Translations under genes and position numbers: made by a program
The notes under the pieces: generated by a model
What the model saw: the letters and a program-made list of their open reading frames with translations, nothing else
What the model was told of the DNA's origin: nothing
Database searches by the model: none
Assembly: GCA_012514315.1 (NCBI GenBank)
Contig: JAAZAN010000087.1
Coordinates: 1-64,000, forward strand
DNA length: 64,000 bases
Direction of reading: 5' to 3'
Source: Chloroflexota bacterium
GTDB taxonomy: Bacteria > Chloroflexota > Anaerolineae > B4-G1
Shown here: positions 26,019 through 35,331 of the stretch, in pieces
How the letters are laid out: every line of letters starts with the position of its first letter
How positions within the stretch are numbered: the first letter of the stretch is position 1

Positions 26019-26107
26019 CTCGCTGTCCTCCATCTATCCGTTGGTGTACGCTACCGCCGGGGGATTCAGTCCACGCTTGAGGGGATAATCTGACGTCGCT
26101 GCACGCG

Positions 26108-26914
26108 CTAGAAGATCTCAAGCGATCCCACGCCGATTTCTGCGTCGATCTCAACACGGTTCGCAGCCTCACCGAACTCCGGCGACTCATAGAGAGCGCC
26201 ATCACGCACGAAACGCCCGGCGTTGACACGGATGCCCGATAGCCTGCCGCTTGTGCGAATGCGGGCTGCCACGCCCTCCGGAACACGTATCTCGATCGCG
26301 GCGGCCCCCCCATGCACCTCCACGTGCGTGTCGCCGGCGTGTTCAGGTAGCGTAATCTGCGTGGAACTGGCGCCGGTCTGCAATCGCAGGTCACTCACCT
26401 GCAGATCCGATAGGTCCAGTTGTGTCTCGCTTGCTCCAGTCTCGAGGTGCAGCGCCAGGGCGGTGGATGGAATCAAGTAGAGATTCCAGTCCAATGTGCC
26501 ACGGCGTCCCCACATCCAGGGCATACCGAAGTCTGGGAATCGCTTTACCGGTACCGCCATGGCGACGTTCAGTGTATCCCCTTCCATCGTCGTTGTACAA
26601 TCCAGCCCCCCGTCCACTGTGCCTGTGATGAGGTTCGCGTGGTCCGTCCCGGCGGCGATCTTCAACCGGCCGGCCCCGTGGCGGATGTGGATATTGGCCC
26701 TGGATGCTGTCTGTAGCGGAATTGCCACGTCCTCTGATTCCAGCTCGTCGCGACCCAGCAGTAATCCCCAGAGCAGCCAGGCGCCTATCGCAATGAGAAG
26801 CACTGCCAGAAGCAGGATGCCAATGTTGACGCTGATCAGACCCAGGCTGTTTAGCAGCAGCAGAACACCGACCAGGATCAACGCAAGACCCCAGAACACC
26901 GAATTCCTCTTCAT
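26108..26914 (-). CDS. LiaF/toast-rack membrane protein 2
   Basis: 268 aa. Two N-terminal helices (FWGLALILVGVLLLLNSLGL and ILLLAVLLIAIGAWLLWGLLL, positions 8-52) are followed by a toast-rack domain from about 70. The repeated strands include LALHLETGASETQLDLSDL, LRLQTGASSTQITLP and VHGGAAAIEIRVPEG. It differs from toast-rack protein 1 in sequence but not architecture, suggesting an old duplication. First gene of the three-gene run. Upstream lies a 321-base gap with no gene. Confidence 0.8.
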   Translation of the reverse strand: MKRNSVFWGLALILVGVLLLLNSLGLISVNIGILLLAVLLIAIGAWLLWGLLLGRDELESEDVAIPLQTASRANIHIRHGAGRLKIAAGTDHANLITGTVDGGLDCTTTMEGDTLNVAMAVPVKRFPDFGMPWMWGRRGTLDWNLYLIPSTALALHLETGASETQLDLSDLQVSDLRLQTGASSTQITLPEHAGDTHVEVHGGAAAIEIRVPEGVAARIRTSGRLSGIRVNAGRFVRDGALYESPEFGEAANRVEIDAEIGVGSLEIF

Positions 26915-27235
26915 ACTGTCCTCCCTCGCAAGCTGGAAATGCTATGACAGTACCCGGCCCATCAGCAGAGGCTGCGATCGCGAGATCGACTGATCGCGGA
27001 TGTCTCACCACAGTCGTCGCAGGATACACTTGAAGCTGATGAGTCGCGAATCGACGTCTCACACAACTCTGCAGTATCTACGCACAGGAGCGGTATGGGT
27101 TGCAGCTGAATGAAAGCTCGTCCGTCTGAGTGTGCCGAGCCCGGAATCGTGCCTCAAGCACACTCAGACTGGGATTGACTTGACGCACAATTCGCCGTGG
27201 GGGCAACAGGTCAGATCTGCGCCGGAGTGATGTGC
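26915..27235. other. Gene-free stretch between toast-rack genes and the MshC/CysRS-like gene
   Basis: No convincing reading frame, RNA or aptamer is seen. It contains the promoter region of the toast-rack run (no clear -35/-10 found) and a long inverted repeat, listed separately, that may end the ligase transcript. Confidence 0.5.
27124..27169 (-). terminator. Inverted repeat, possible transcript end of the ligase gene
   Basis: GTCTGAGTGTG (27124-27134) and CACACTCAGAC (27159-27169) form a perfect 11-bp stem around a 24-base loop, about 70 bases past the ligase stop on the minus strand. No U-run follows, so termination is uncertain. Confidence 0.4.
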
Positions 27236-28510
27236 TCACGCTGAGGTCGCGGTGGTCGAGACGAACTTCTGAAGATGCCGGTTCCAACCATTGATGACTC
27301 GCTCCTCGGGCTCGGACCTATCCAGGCGAAGCCCGAAGATCTGCGCCAGCTCGCGAATTGTTCGCTGAGCCTCCTCCACGTTTCGTCTCGCTTCTGCAGC
27401 CTCTAGCACTTGTTCTGCCATATCCTCCAGCACTGCTAGGGCTTGGGGGGCATTCAGGTCATCGTCCATCGCGGCGAGGAAGGCAGTCTTTGCCTCAGCG
27501 GGATCCATCGGGGTTCCTGCTCCCCCAGGGACCATCACAGCAGCCCGAATAGTCTCGGCAGCCTTCTCAGCATGCGCCAGTTCGTCATCATCGTGGCTCC
27601 AGATGGCACGATAGTGATGTTTGCCCAGATAGATGCGTATACCGTCGGCAGACCATGTCTTGAGCAACTCATCGATCATAACGAGATTGCCCAATGATTT
27701 GCTCATCTTCTCCCCTTCGTGATAGACCATAGCTGTGTGGAACCAGAACCGAACGAACGGCTTCTGTCCCGTAGCCGCCTCGGCCTGCGCGATCTCACTC
27801 TCGTGGTGAGGGTAGATCAGATCGCCTCCTCCGCCGTGGAAATCGATCGTGGCGCCCAGAAATCGGCCTGCCATCGTCGAGCACTCGATATGCCAACCAG
27901 GCCTACCTGGGCCCCACGGACTGTCCCAGGCGGGCTCGCCTGGCTTCTGCGCCTGCCACAGCACGAAGTCCAGTGGATCTTTCTTGTTCGCGTCGTCTGG
28001 GAAGTTGCCCCGCTCGTTGGCGATGGGCAGCATCTCGGTTCTTGGAATCCGACTCAGCTCGCCATACTGGGGCCAGGCGTCGATGTGATAGTAGACGTTC
28101 CCCCCCGACTCGTAAGCGACGCCCTCTTCTAGCAGTCTCTGGACGGCATCGACTATGTCCGTCACAACCTCCGTCGCGCGCGGGAAGAAGTCAGGTGGGC
28201 GTACGTTGAGCGATTGCATATCGCGGATAAAGTGGGCTGTCCATCGATCTCCCAGAGCACGCCAGTCATCACCCACTTCGCCAGCCTTGCGCAGTATGTC
28301 GTCATCGATATCGGTGACGTTCTGAACGTATCGCACGGAATATCCCTGGTACTCGAGATAGCGAATCAGGACATCGAACGATGCGTACGTGAACGCATGA
28401 CCCAAGTGGGTCGTGTCGTAGGGCGTTACACCGCAGATGTAGAGCAGTACTTCATCCCCTGCAGTTTCGAAGGGAACGGCCTCCTGTCGGATCTCATGGT
28501 ACAGTCGCAT
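27236..28510 (-). CDS. Class I cysteine ligase, MshC/CysRS-like
   Basis: 424 aa. HIGH-type motif HLGHAFTY sits in CGVTPYDTTHLGH (Cys30 region), and KMSKSLGNLV is the KMSKS loop. WHIECS and DLIYPHHESE supply the remaining zinc ligands of the cysteine-activating fold. GEPAWDSPWGPGRPGWHIEC and TPYD-THLGHA resemble MshC, the mycothiol-pathway cysteine ligase, more than standard CysRS. The C-terminal part is short and lacks a clear anticodon-binding domain. So it either charges a small amine with cysteine or is a divergent tRNA synthetase. Start ATG 28510 has GGAGG five bases upstream. No other thiol-pathway gene is nearby. Confidence 0.8.
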   Translation of the reverse strand: MRLYHEIRQEAVPFETAGDEVLLYICGVTPYDTTHLGHAFTYASFDVLIRYLEYQGYSVRYVQNVTDIDDDILRKAGEVGDDWRALGDRWTAHFIRDMQSLNVRPPDFFPRATEVVTDIVDAVQRLLEEGVAYESGGNVYYHIDAWPQYGELSRIPRTEMLPIANERGNFPDDANKKDPLDFVLWQAQKPGEPAWDSPWGPGRPGWHIECSTMAGRFLGATIDFHGGGGDLIYPHHESEIAQAEAATGQKPFVRFWFHTAMVYHEGEKMSKSLGNLVMIDELLKTWSADGIRIYLGKHHYRAIWSHDDDELAHAEKAAETIRAAVMVPGGAGTPMDPAEAKTAFLAAMDDDLNAPQALAVLEDMAEQVLEAAEARRNVEEAQRTIRELAQIFGLRLDRSEPEERVINGWNRHLQKFVSTTATSA

Positions 28511-28645
28511 CTCTTCCTCCATCAGGCTTCTGGGTCACAAAGTGCGCGGGGTCCGAATTATGCGCAGTCCAACACGTTCCATCTGCCGGTGAAGCCGCCG
28601 GGCGCACCGAAGCGCCTTGACATCTACCGGCGGACTGACAGAGAA

Positions 28646-28673
28646 ATTATAGGGCAACCAGGCGCAAGTGCAA
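28646..28673 (-). promoter_or_regulatory. Promoter of the cysteine-ligase gene
   Basis: On the minus strand TTGCAC (28673-28668) and TATAAT (28651-28646) are 16 bp apart. The -10 box matches consensus. The leader would be about 130 bases. Confidence 0.65.
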
Positions 28674-28778
28674 ACGGCGTGCTATGGCAAACCAGCCCGG
28701 CAGCCAGTGTCGCTGCTCGGGCTGGTCCGCTCACGCTGTTCGGCGGTCACGGCGCCTATCGGAACTGTGCGTTAACCG

Positions 28779-31700
28779 CTAGCGCGGAATCGTTCCCCAG
28801 GGGCGAGGGCGCCCTATCTCCTTACGTGTTCGCATCGTCGATATCGCCGAGGCATTCGGTGTGCCAGGGCTAGGCGGCCAGTCTGAATGCCATGTGCCGG
28901 CGGAATCCCTGCTGTAGCTGGCGTCAGGATCGAGTGTTCCGTAGGTCACCCGGTCCACCTCTGTCGCGCTAGCGTTCAGTAACCTGACTGTGTCGCCGGC
29001 CGTGTTCAGGATCAGGCCGGTCTGACTGCGGTATAGCACCGCAAGCCCTCCAGGGGGCAGCACAGTGCCAGCTGGAATCTCGTACGTCGAGCCCCCCGCA
29101 GTCACGAGTGCCCAGCCCTCCAGGTCTACGGCGGTTGATCCGGTATTGGCCAACTCGATCCACTGATCGGTCTCATCGAGCAAGCTGTTTCCATCCCAGT
29201 CAATCGCCGTCGGTACCGGCAGCACTTCACTGATGCGGACAGTGGGCAGCGTCGCTGTGACAGTGGAGGTGGGTGTGGGTGTCGATGTCGATGTTGCCGT
29301 CGGCGTCGACGTAGGTGTGGGGGATGCCGTGGCGGTTGGCGTTGCCGTTGCCGTGGCGGTGGAAGTCGCTGTCGGGTCCTCCGGCACCGGTGTGGACGTG
29401 GCCGTGGACGTCGGCGTGTGCGTTGATGTTGCGGTTGGGGTGGCAGTATCGTCTATAGGAGTCGATGTAGGCGATGGCGTAGCTGTTCCAGTCGCCGTAG
29501 GTGTCGGCGTGTGCGTCGGCGTCTGTGTCACAGGGGTCCCCGTCGCCGTCGGTGTGGGTGTGGACGTAGCTGTGGGCGTCCTTGTGGCGGTGGAGGTGGG
29601 CGTGATGGTTGGTGTCCTGGTTGGCGTCCCGGTCGGTGTTCCCGTTGCGGTCGGCGTTGGAGTCACCAAGCGCACCCACCATAGCTTCACCTTAGCGTTC
29701 TGGCTGTGCTCGTAGTAGTCCACGACGATCCAGTGAGACCCAGAAAGATTGAGGTCAACGATGTAGAGCTGGCTGCCGTCACTCTCCCGCCACTGATCTA
29801 ATATGGGTTTGCCATCAAGGTACACTCGAATGCCATCATCGGCATACGCATAGAATCGGTATAGCCCGCTATCGAAGTGCAGTATCCGCTGCCACCTCAC
29901 GGAGAAATCATCGGCCGGAATGCCGTACGCCGGTGACCCTGTCCCCCAATCGAAGTCGATGGCTCGATCATTGCGGACGAGCACCGGACTGCCGCTGAGG
30001 AACCGATTGGACCAGTACTCGGCCTGCCAGTCAGGGAAAGAAGCGGGCAACGTCTCCCACCAGACTCGGATCCGAGCATGCTCCGTATGCTCATAGTATT
30101 CGACCCGTAGGCTGTGCTGCCCCTTGGCCAGCGCAACATCCGCAGCAAATTCCCGCGAAGCGCCATCCTGCCATGCGTCGATGATCAACTGATCGTCCAC
30201 CCACAACCGCGCGCCATCATCCACGCGGATGTGGAAGCGATAGGTTGCCGCCTCGAACGTGGCTTTGCGTGTCCATCGGGCTGAGAAGCGATCGCCGGGC
30301 AAGGCCGGGTCCGGAGCGCTCAGCCCCCAGTCGAAGTCGATGGCGCGGTCGTTTCGAACCAGCACAGGGTTGCCGCTTAAGTTCCGATTCGACCAGTACT
30401 CGCCCTTCCAGTCCGGGTACGACGGAATCGTGATCTTCTCCCACCAGACATGGATGGCGGCGTCCTGTGCGTTCTCGTAGTATTCCACACGGAGCGAATG
30501 ATTGCCCGCGCTCAAGTTACGGTCGGCTGTTACTTCGCGTCGAGCGCCATCCTGCCATTCATTCAGGACGAGGTTGCCGTCGACATAGAGTCGTACGCCG
30601 TCGTCGACGATAGCGTGGAAGCGATACAGCCCGGGTTCAAATGCGAGCGTGCGGCTCCAGCGAACCGAGAAGCGATCAGCGGGAAGACCTGCCGCCGGTG
30701 AGTTCCTGCCCCAGTCGAAACGAATCTCCTGATCGTTCCGTACCACAGTCGGCGTTCCGCTGAGGGAGGGGGTGGAGAAGTACTCGCCCCGCCACTGGGG
30801 ATAAACCTCCACCTGCTGCCACCAGAACCGGGCTGTCGCCCTACCATACGCCTCGAAGTACTCAACACGCAGAGAGTGCGTTCCGGCTGTCAACGTTCGT
30901 TCTGCGGAGTAGGTGGAGCCCGTCGCAAAGTGCCACTCATCCACGATGAGTTGTCCATCAAGCCAGACCCTTGCGCCATCGTCGCTCTCCATGAAGAAGC
31001 GATAGGTACCCGCGGGTAGCACTAGATCCCGCGTCCAGCGTACTGAGAAATCATCGACCGGTAACCCGCCTGCAGGCGCTCCCAGGCCCCAATCGAAGTG
31101 GATGCTGGCGTCATTGCGCACCAACAGGGGGCTGCCGATGAGATCTCGGTTCCCGTAGTACTCGCCGCGCCACGCCGTGATCACGGGGGGAGTGGACGTC
31201 GCCGAAGGTCGCGCAGGACTTGCCGTAGCTGTGGGTGTCGGTGGCGCCTCAGTGGCCGTGGCGGTCTCGGGCGCCCGAGGTGTCTCGGTCGGAACTGGTG
31301 TGACCGATGGAGTCACCTCAGGCGATATCTGCGTGACACGAAAGTCGGCCGACGCGCGGTCACCGGTGGTTGGCGAGCCGATAACGATCTGCACGAGCGG
31401 TCGGTTCACCCAGTTTGCGTCGTCTGGGAAGGTGAACGAGAAGGCGAAGATGCCTTTATTGGTGGCTATGACTGAACCGTAAGATACCGCCGATTTCTCG
31501 CCGGTAAGGGGGTCCTCCAGCCACACCACGAGTGTATCTCCCGGTCTCCAGCCTGAGCCAGCAACGGTGATCTGCGTACCGCCCTGTCCCTCCAACGGGA
31601 AGATTGTAATGGCGGCCGGACCAACTGGTGTCGGCGGCCGCGTTGGCAGTAGATCCCCGGCCTGCACGATGAAGCCGGTTATCAGTACAAGTCCCGCTGC

Positions 31701-31793
31701 GGCACAGGCTAACGTCAGCACGACGAGGAGGCGTGTGTGAAGAGAAGCCCACGCCAGGATTCCTGCGAACAGACCCCGCTTGTTTTGCGTCAT
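28779..31793 (-). CDS. Surface protein with four PA14-like repeats, Thr/Pro stalk and lamin-tail domain
   Basis: 1004 aa from ATG 31793. A signal/anchor helix (about 15-45) leads to an Ig/TIG-like domain (about 55-150) and a Pro/Thr linker. Four PA14-type units follow, about 127 residues each, marked by EYYGNRDL...[12 protein letters not shown] and [13 protein letters not shown]. Their DNA motifs recur at about 31087, 30711, 30325 and 29943. About 725-870 is a Thr/Pro/Ser stalk of near-repeats. The last 120 residues form a lamin-tail-like domain ([27 protein letters not shown]). PA14 domains usually bind carbohydrate, so this is probably a glycan-binding surface or shed protein. No sorting motif is visible. 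Confidence 0.82.
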   Translation of the reverse strand: MTQNKRGLFAGILAWASLHTRLLVVLTLACAAAGLVLITGFIVQAGDLLPTRPPTPVGPAAITIFPLEGQGGTQITVAGSGWRPGDTLVVWLEDPLTGEKSAVSYGSVIATNKGIFAFSFTFPDDANWVNRPLVQIVIGSPTTGDRASADFRVTQISPEVTPSVTPVPTETPRAPETATATEAPPTPTATASPARPSATSTPPVITAWRGEYYGNRDLIGSPLLVRNDASIHFDWGLGAPAGGLPVDDFSVRWTRDLVLPAGTYRFFMESDDGARVWLDGQLIVDEWHFATGSTYSAERTLTAGTHSLRVEYFEAYGRATARFWWQQVEVYPQWRGEYFSTPSLSGTPTVVRNDQEIRFDWGRNSPAAGLPADRFSVRWSRTLAFEPGLYRFHAIVDDGVRLYVDGNLVLNEWQDGARREVTADRNLSAGNHSLRVEYYENAQDAAIHVWWEKITIPSYPDWKGEYWSNRNLSGNPVLVRNDRAIDFDWGLSAPDPALPGDRFSARWTRKATFEAATYRFHIRVDDGARLWVDDQLIIDAWQDGASREFAADVALAKGQHSLRVEYYEHTEHARIRVWWETLPASFPDWQAEYWSNRFLSGSPVLVRNDRAIDFDWGTGSPAYGIPADDFSVRWQRILHFDSGLYRFYAYADDGIRVYLDGKPILDQWRESDGSQLYIVDLNLSGSHWIVVDYYEHSQNAKVKLWWVRLVTPTPTATGTPTGTPTRTPTITPTSTATRTPTATSTPTPTATGTPVTQTPTHTPTPTATGTATPSPTSTPIDDTATPTATSTHTPTSTATSTPVPEDPTATSTATATATPTATASPTPTSTPTATSTSTPTPTSTVTATLPTVRISEVLPVPTAIDWDGNSLLDETDQWIELANTGSTAVDLEGWALVTAGGSTYEIPAGTVLPPGGLAVLYRSQTGLILNTAGDTVRLLNASATEVDRVTYGTLDPDASYSRDSAGTWHSDWPPSPGTPNASAISTMRTRKEIGRPRPWGTIPR
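29250..29665. repeat. Low-complexity Thr/Pro stalk-coding repeats
   Basis: Imperfect short repeats of GTNGNN-type units encode runs such as [11 protein letters not shown] on the minus strand. This explains the long valine-rich open frame seen on the plus strand, which is not a gene. Confidence 0.8.
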
Positions 31794-31991
31794 ATCTCTA
31801 CCCTCACTTGAGAGACGCCAGATCGACTGGAAAGGTTCCCGTTCCCCAGGCAGTCTCCGTCTGCAGTCCTCACACAAGCATATGGTGTTATGCTCTCCCC
31901 TGCATCAGGCCGCTGGAGGGTTCGCCTATTGGACGAGAGAACAATCCTGACCCTGGTCTTTAGACCGAGTGTACCCCGTGCCTCGAAAACC

Positions 31992-32621
31992 CTATTCCGG
32001 GGCATTCGCCTTACCGAGGTCGACCCGAGCAACCTGCGCCAGATCATGAATAGCTTCAGCGAGCTCAATGACAATCGAGTGATCGCCCAACCGTTCTTGC
32101 GCCACTTCCAGAATGTGCCCGTAGTGCGTGACCATCTGTCGAGGCCCCCGCGAGAACCGTTCGAAGACGGTCGCGCCCTGGTTCTCGATGTCCAGAAGTG
32201 TGCTGCGCACATTGTGTAATGTATCGGCAACCTTCACCGCGACGGCCTCATAGCTCGCCGTACGCATCTGATGCAGGCCCTCCTGTTTGCGCACCTCCCA
32301 CGGACGTCTGCGACCTTCACTATCACACTTGCGCTCCGACAGCGCTATCACGATCTCTGTCACGCGATCGCCGAACTCGCTCTTGATCAGGGCGATATCG
32401 TAGCCCTGATCCTCGACAACGTCGTGCAAAAGGCCGGCCACGGCAACGTCCATTGAGAACCCATGTCGGAGCAGGATCAGCGACACGTGTACTGGGTGAG
32501 TGATGTAGGGTATTGTGCACCCCTTACGGTTCTGGGGTCGATGTACGCCTGCCGACAGACGGAGCGCCTGTTCGTACAGCGCTGAATAGCCCTGTTCAGC
32601 AGTCACACAGTCACCGCACAT
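31992..32621 (-). CDS. HD-domain phosphohydrolase (RelA/SpoT hydrolase-like)
   Basis: 209 aa. It contains IPYITHPVHVSLIL, GLLHDVVEDQGYD (the HD pair), and VKVADTLHNVRS, the H...HD...D metal-binding pattern of (p)ppGpp hydrolase domains of SpoT, Mesh1 and SAH proteins. Synthetase, TGS and ACT domains are absent, so it may be a stand-alone alarmone or nucleotide hydrolase. CysLeu-rich MCGDCVTAE at the start is unusual. A strong GAGGAGA ribosome site precedes ATG 32621, 12 bases after the upstream gene. Confidence 0.82.
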   Translation of the reverse strand: MCGDCVTAEQGYSALYEQALRLSAGVHRPQNRKGCTIPYITHPVHVSLILLRHGFSMDVAVAGLLHDVVEDQGYDIALIKSEFGDRVTEIVIALSERKCDSEGRRRPWEVRKQEGLHQMRTASYEAVAVKVADTLHNVRSTLLDIENQGATVFERFSRGPRQMVTHYGHILEVAQERLGDHSIVIELAEAIHDLAQVARVDLGKANAPE

Positions 32622-32633
32622 CTCGTCTCTCCT

Positions 32634-33230
32634 CTACGTGCTATCCGGATCGTGCGACTGACGCCACACCAAGATCAGGCCGACCGCGATTACCATCAGC
32701 CCGCCTGTCGCTACAATGAAGGTCGATGCAGCTGCGGCCCTGTCTGCCACAGGTGAGGGCGATACCGTACCGGTGGGGGTGAGCAGAGTGCTGTCGAAGG
32801 CTGTGGCTGAGGGAAGGCTGGTTGGAACGAATGCAGCAGCCGGTGTTGTGCCAGCCACCTGAAGCGATCCATCCTCAGTGGGCATCAGGAAGGGTATGGG
32901 TGTACCCTCACTCTGCTCCTCACCAGGTGCAACCGGTTCTCCAGGGGCTTCCTCCGCCGGCGGTGGTGCAGTGACTACGTCCCACGTGGCTGCCTCCACC
33001 GGCTGGGTCGGTACTCCCGCTGTGGCGGGAGGCTGTGGCGAGGCGTCGGGCGTCACAGGCGTGGCATTGAAGACGGTGGGCGTCGCCGTCAGTGTTGGAA
33101 TGCTCTGTCGCTGAGCGTTCTGTGTGGGTGTCGCCCAAGCAGCCGGAACAAGCAGGCTGAGCGACATAATCCCGCATACCAGAAGCACAGACATGATTTT
33201 CCGCTTGCTCAGTGTCGGATACTCACTCAT
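32634..33230 (-). CDS. Pro/Thr-rich exported protein with C-terminal membrane anchor
   Basis: 198 aa. A basic N-terminus and hydrophobic segment (about 13-33, ending AWA) form a signal peptide. Residues 35-160 are low-complexity, rich in Pro, Thr, Ala and Glu, probably extended and perhaps glycosylated. A C-terminal helix (about 168-190) is followed by a short polar tail. No sequence family is recognised. It lies between DUF4012 and HD genes with short gaps, so it belongs to the surface operon. Confidence 0.65.
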   Translation of the reverse strand: MSEYPTLSKRKIMSVLLVCGIMSLSLLVPAAWATPTQNAQRQSIPTLTATPTVFNATPVTPDASPQPPATAGVPTQPVEAATWDVVTAPPPAEEAPGEPVAPGEEQSEGTPIPFLMPTEDGSLQVAGTTPAAAFVPTSLPSATAFDSTLLTPTGTVSPSPVADRAAAASTFIVATGGLMVIAVGLILVWRQSHDPDST

Positions 33231-33267
33231 CGTCCTGTTCTACTTCTCTGTAGCGCGTTTCATTGCC

Positions 33268-35331
33268 CTAGCGCCGCTGGGCGCTGATCTCCAATTCTAC
33301 GTCAGTCTGTAGTCGGAGATCAAAGGATACCACACCATGTTCCTCAACACCAGAAACCGGTGAGAATCTGACGGATGTCGAACCCGTGGGGAGAGCGACG
33401 CTAACGCGCACTTCATTCGCTGTTGTCCCGCCCTGTTTCTGAACGGTCAATCGATAGTGCAACCCACCTTCCTCCAGCTCGATTACATCTGGCGGTAGAT
33501 CGTATACGAGGCGTGTCTCAACGCGCTCCCCGGGCGCCAATACGAAGAAGGTCGCAAACACACTGCGGCCGGCTTCCTCGGGCAGGATTTGCGCGTCGCC
33601 TGGGCGCGCGACGCCCGTCAGAAGAAGCGTGTCCGAGACTGGGTGGGGTGTCGCTTCCACCAACCGGGAGCCTGCCGGGGCCAACACGCGCACGTAATCC
33701 CAGTAACAACGTTGCATCATCTGCTCGTAGGTGAGGTCGTAACGAGCCTCGTGACGGCACTCCATTCCTGTGTCACTGGAGACATTTCGATGGTCCAGCA
33801 TCAGAGTGGCCTGTGGGTGCTCCGGATCCCTCAGATCCACATGGTACGTGACACGCTGTACGATGTTGGGGTTGACCTTGTTGAACCCCAGATTGGTATC
33901 TGCGACCATTAAGAAATCGCCCGGCACATCTCGCAGTGCGCCGTCCCAACCTGTGGGCCGCAGTGCTGCCGCTGACTCCGAATCGGACAACGAGACAAAC
34001 ACGTGCCGCTCCTCCAGAGCGCGGAGGATGGCGAAGCCCAATCTCATCACATCGATGTCCCCCACGCCGTCCTGAAGCTGGTTCGCCAGTGCGGTCAGTA
34101 GCTGTCCCATGAAAGCTTTGCGATGGCGCCACCATTCTGACGCGAGCCCTTCTTCGATCAGCGATGGCGCCCAGGACTCTCGCATCGCCTGGACTACATT
34201 ATCACTCGTGATCGGCTCGGGGTACTCCGGCACTGTGAGTGGTCCAAGAGCCTCCATCAGTGTCTGGACTGCCTGTTGGTCGATTGCCACAACCGCGTGG
34301 ATGGGGACATGGGTGCGGAGCCCGTACAATGTGGACGCCATCTGCGCTGATGTTGGAAAGTCCGGGCTCCAATTTGCATCGCGAAACACCCAGGGAACAG
34401 GCCCCATGATCTCGCGGAACGGCTGAGGGGCGATGGGGTAGGGCAGCGAGAAGTCGTCGATCGCGTAACTGTCCTCGAACACCAGTTCAACGATGCGGCC
34501 CCGGTCGACCACTACTCGGGCGACGCCGCTGATGAACCCACCCGTCGCGCGCAGTTCGTCCTCGTTCTGGATCAGAACGAGGATAGCGCGCGGCTCCGAG
34601 GCCCCTAGCAGCTCGGGCAGTGCCAGAAGCCCGTGCACACCTCCCTGTATCAGAGGCAGTGTCCCGTCGAGTTGCGTCAGCCAGCCTGTCATCCGAGGTG
34701 ATAGCCCGTCAACGTCCATGGACTGACGAACCGTGTGCACTTGTGCGAGTGTTGCCTGCGCCTCAACGAGTGCTGGATGCGCTGTCTCGAGCACCAAGAC
34801 CAGCTCGTCTGGACCTTTCATCCCGCCGTTATCGCTCTTCAGCAATGGCGATAGCGCATCGACCAGATGCTGGCCGGTCGATGTGAGGTCCAACCCCATC
34901 TGCAGCAGCGTGGGGGCTGCCTGGATGTCGGCGCCATAGTATGGCACCCATCCCATATGTGGCGCCACAGACAGCGGTATGGCGTACGCCGCCTGAATCC
35001 GAGCCAGGTCCTCGTGAGTCTGTGCCAGTAGTTCACCGGGCTGCATCGGAACGATTGCTGCTGGACCATCACGCGCCAGCGCCTGGAGTGCGGCGAGGTC
35101 ATGTTGGACAGCAGAGAGATGCGTTTTGGCCCGGGATAGGCTTGCGATGCCTGCCGTCACAATGACGACGGCAACCAGAACGCACGCTGTGAGAATTGGC
35201 CTGGACCGTGGCGGTGATCTGCGAGTATCGCTGGCGGTGCGCCACGTGCGTCCGGCGGTGGCGAGAGCTGTTGCCGTTGCCAACAGAACCAGCGCGACAA
35301 GCAGTGTGCCGGCCCAGTCGAGCACGCTCAC
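33268..35331 (-). CDS. DUF4012 membrane-anchored protein
   Basis: 687 aa from GTG 35331, which overlaps the upstream TGA stop by four bases. Two helices at the N-terminus (about 5-25 and 47-67) anchor a large outer domain. LVLIQNEDELRATGGFISG and VFRDANWSPDFPTSAQM are strong DUF4012 signatures. A final beta-rich part (ERVETRLVYDLPPDVIEL) follows. DUF4012 proteins occur in polysaccharide-assembly gene sets and share features with LytR-type transferases, but no enzyme activity is proven. The operon suggests a role in attaching or shaping surface polymer. Confidence 0.85.
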   Translation of the reverse strand: MSVLDWAGTLLVALVLLATATALATAGRTWRTASDTRRSPPRSRPILTACVLVAVVIVTAGIASLSRAKTHLSAVQHDLAALQALARDGPAAIVPMQPGELLAQTHEDLARIQAAYAIPLSVAPHMGWVPYYGADIQAAPTLLQMGLDLTSTGQHLVDALSPLLKSDNGGMKGPDELVLVLETAHPALVEAQATLAQVHTVRQSMDVDGLSPRMTGWLTQLDGTLPLIQGGVHGLLALPELLGASEPRAILVLIQNEDELRATGGFISGVARVVVDRGRIVELVFEDSYAIDDFSLPYPIAPQPFREIMGPVPWVFRDANWSPDFPTSAQMASTLYGLRTHVPIHAVVAIDQQAVQTLMEALGPLTVPEYPEPITSDNVVQAMRESWAPSLIEEGLASEWWRHRKAFMGQLLTALANQLQDGVGDIDVMRLGFAILRALEERHVFVSLSDSESAAALRPTGWDGALRDVPGDFLMVADTNLGFNKVNPNIVQRVTYHVDLRDPEHPQATLMLDHRNVSSDTGMECRHEARYDLTYEQMMQRCYWDYVRVLAPAGSRLVEATPHPVSDTLLLTGVARPGDAQILPEEAGRSVFATFFVLAPGERVETRLVYDLPPDVIELEEGGLHYRLTVQKQGGTTANEVRVSVALPTGSTSVRFSPVSGVEEHGVVSFDLRLQTDVELEISAQRR

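Noticed and set aside
29233-29715. A 160-codon valine/glycine-rich open frame on the plus strand opposite the stalk-coding region
   Set aside because: It is the antisense of low-complexity Thr/Pro codons; it has no ribosome site or domain, and the composition follows from the repeat.
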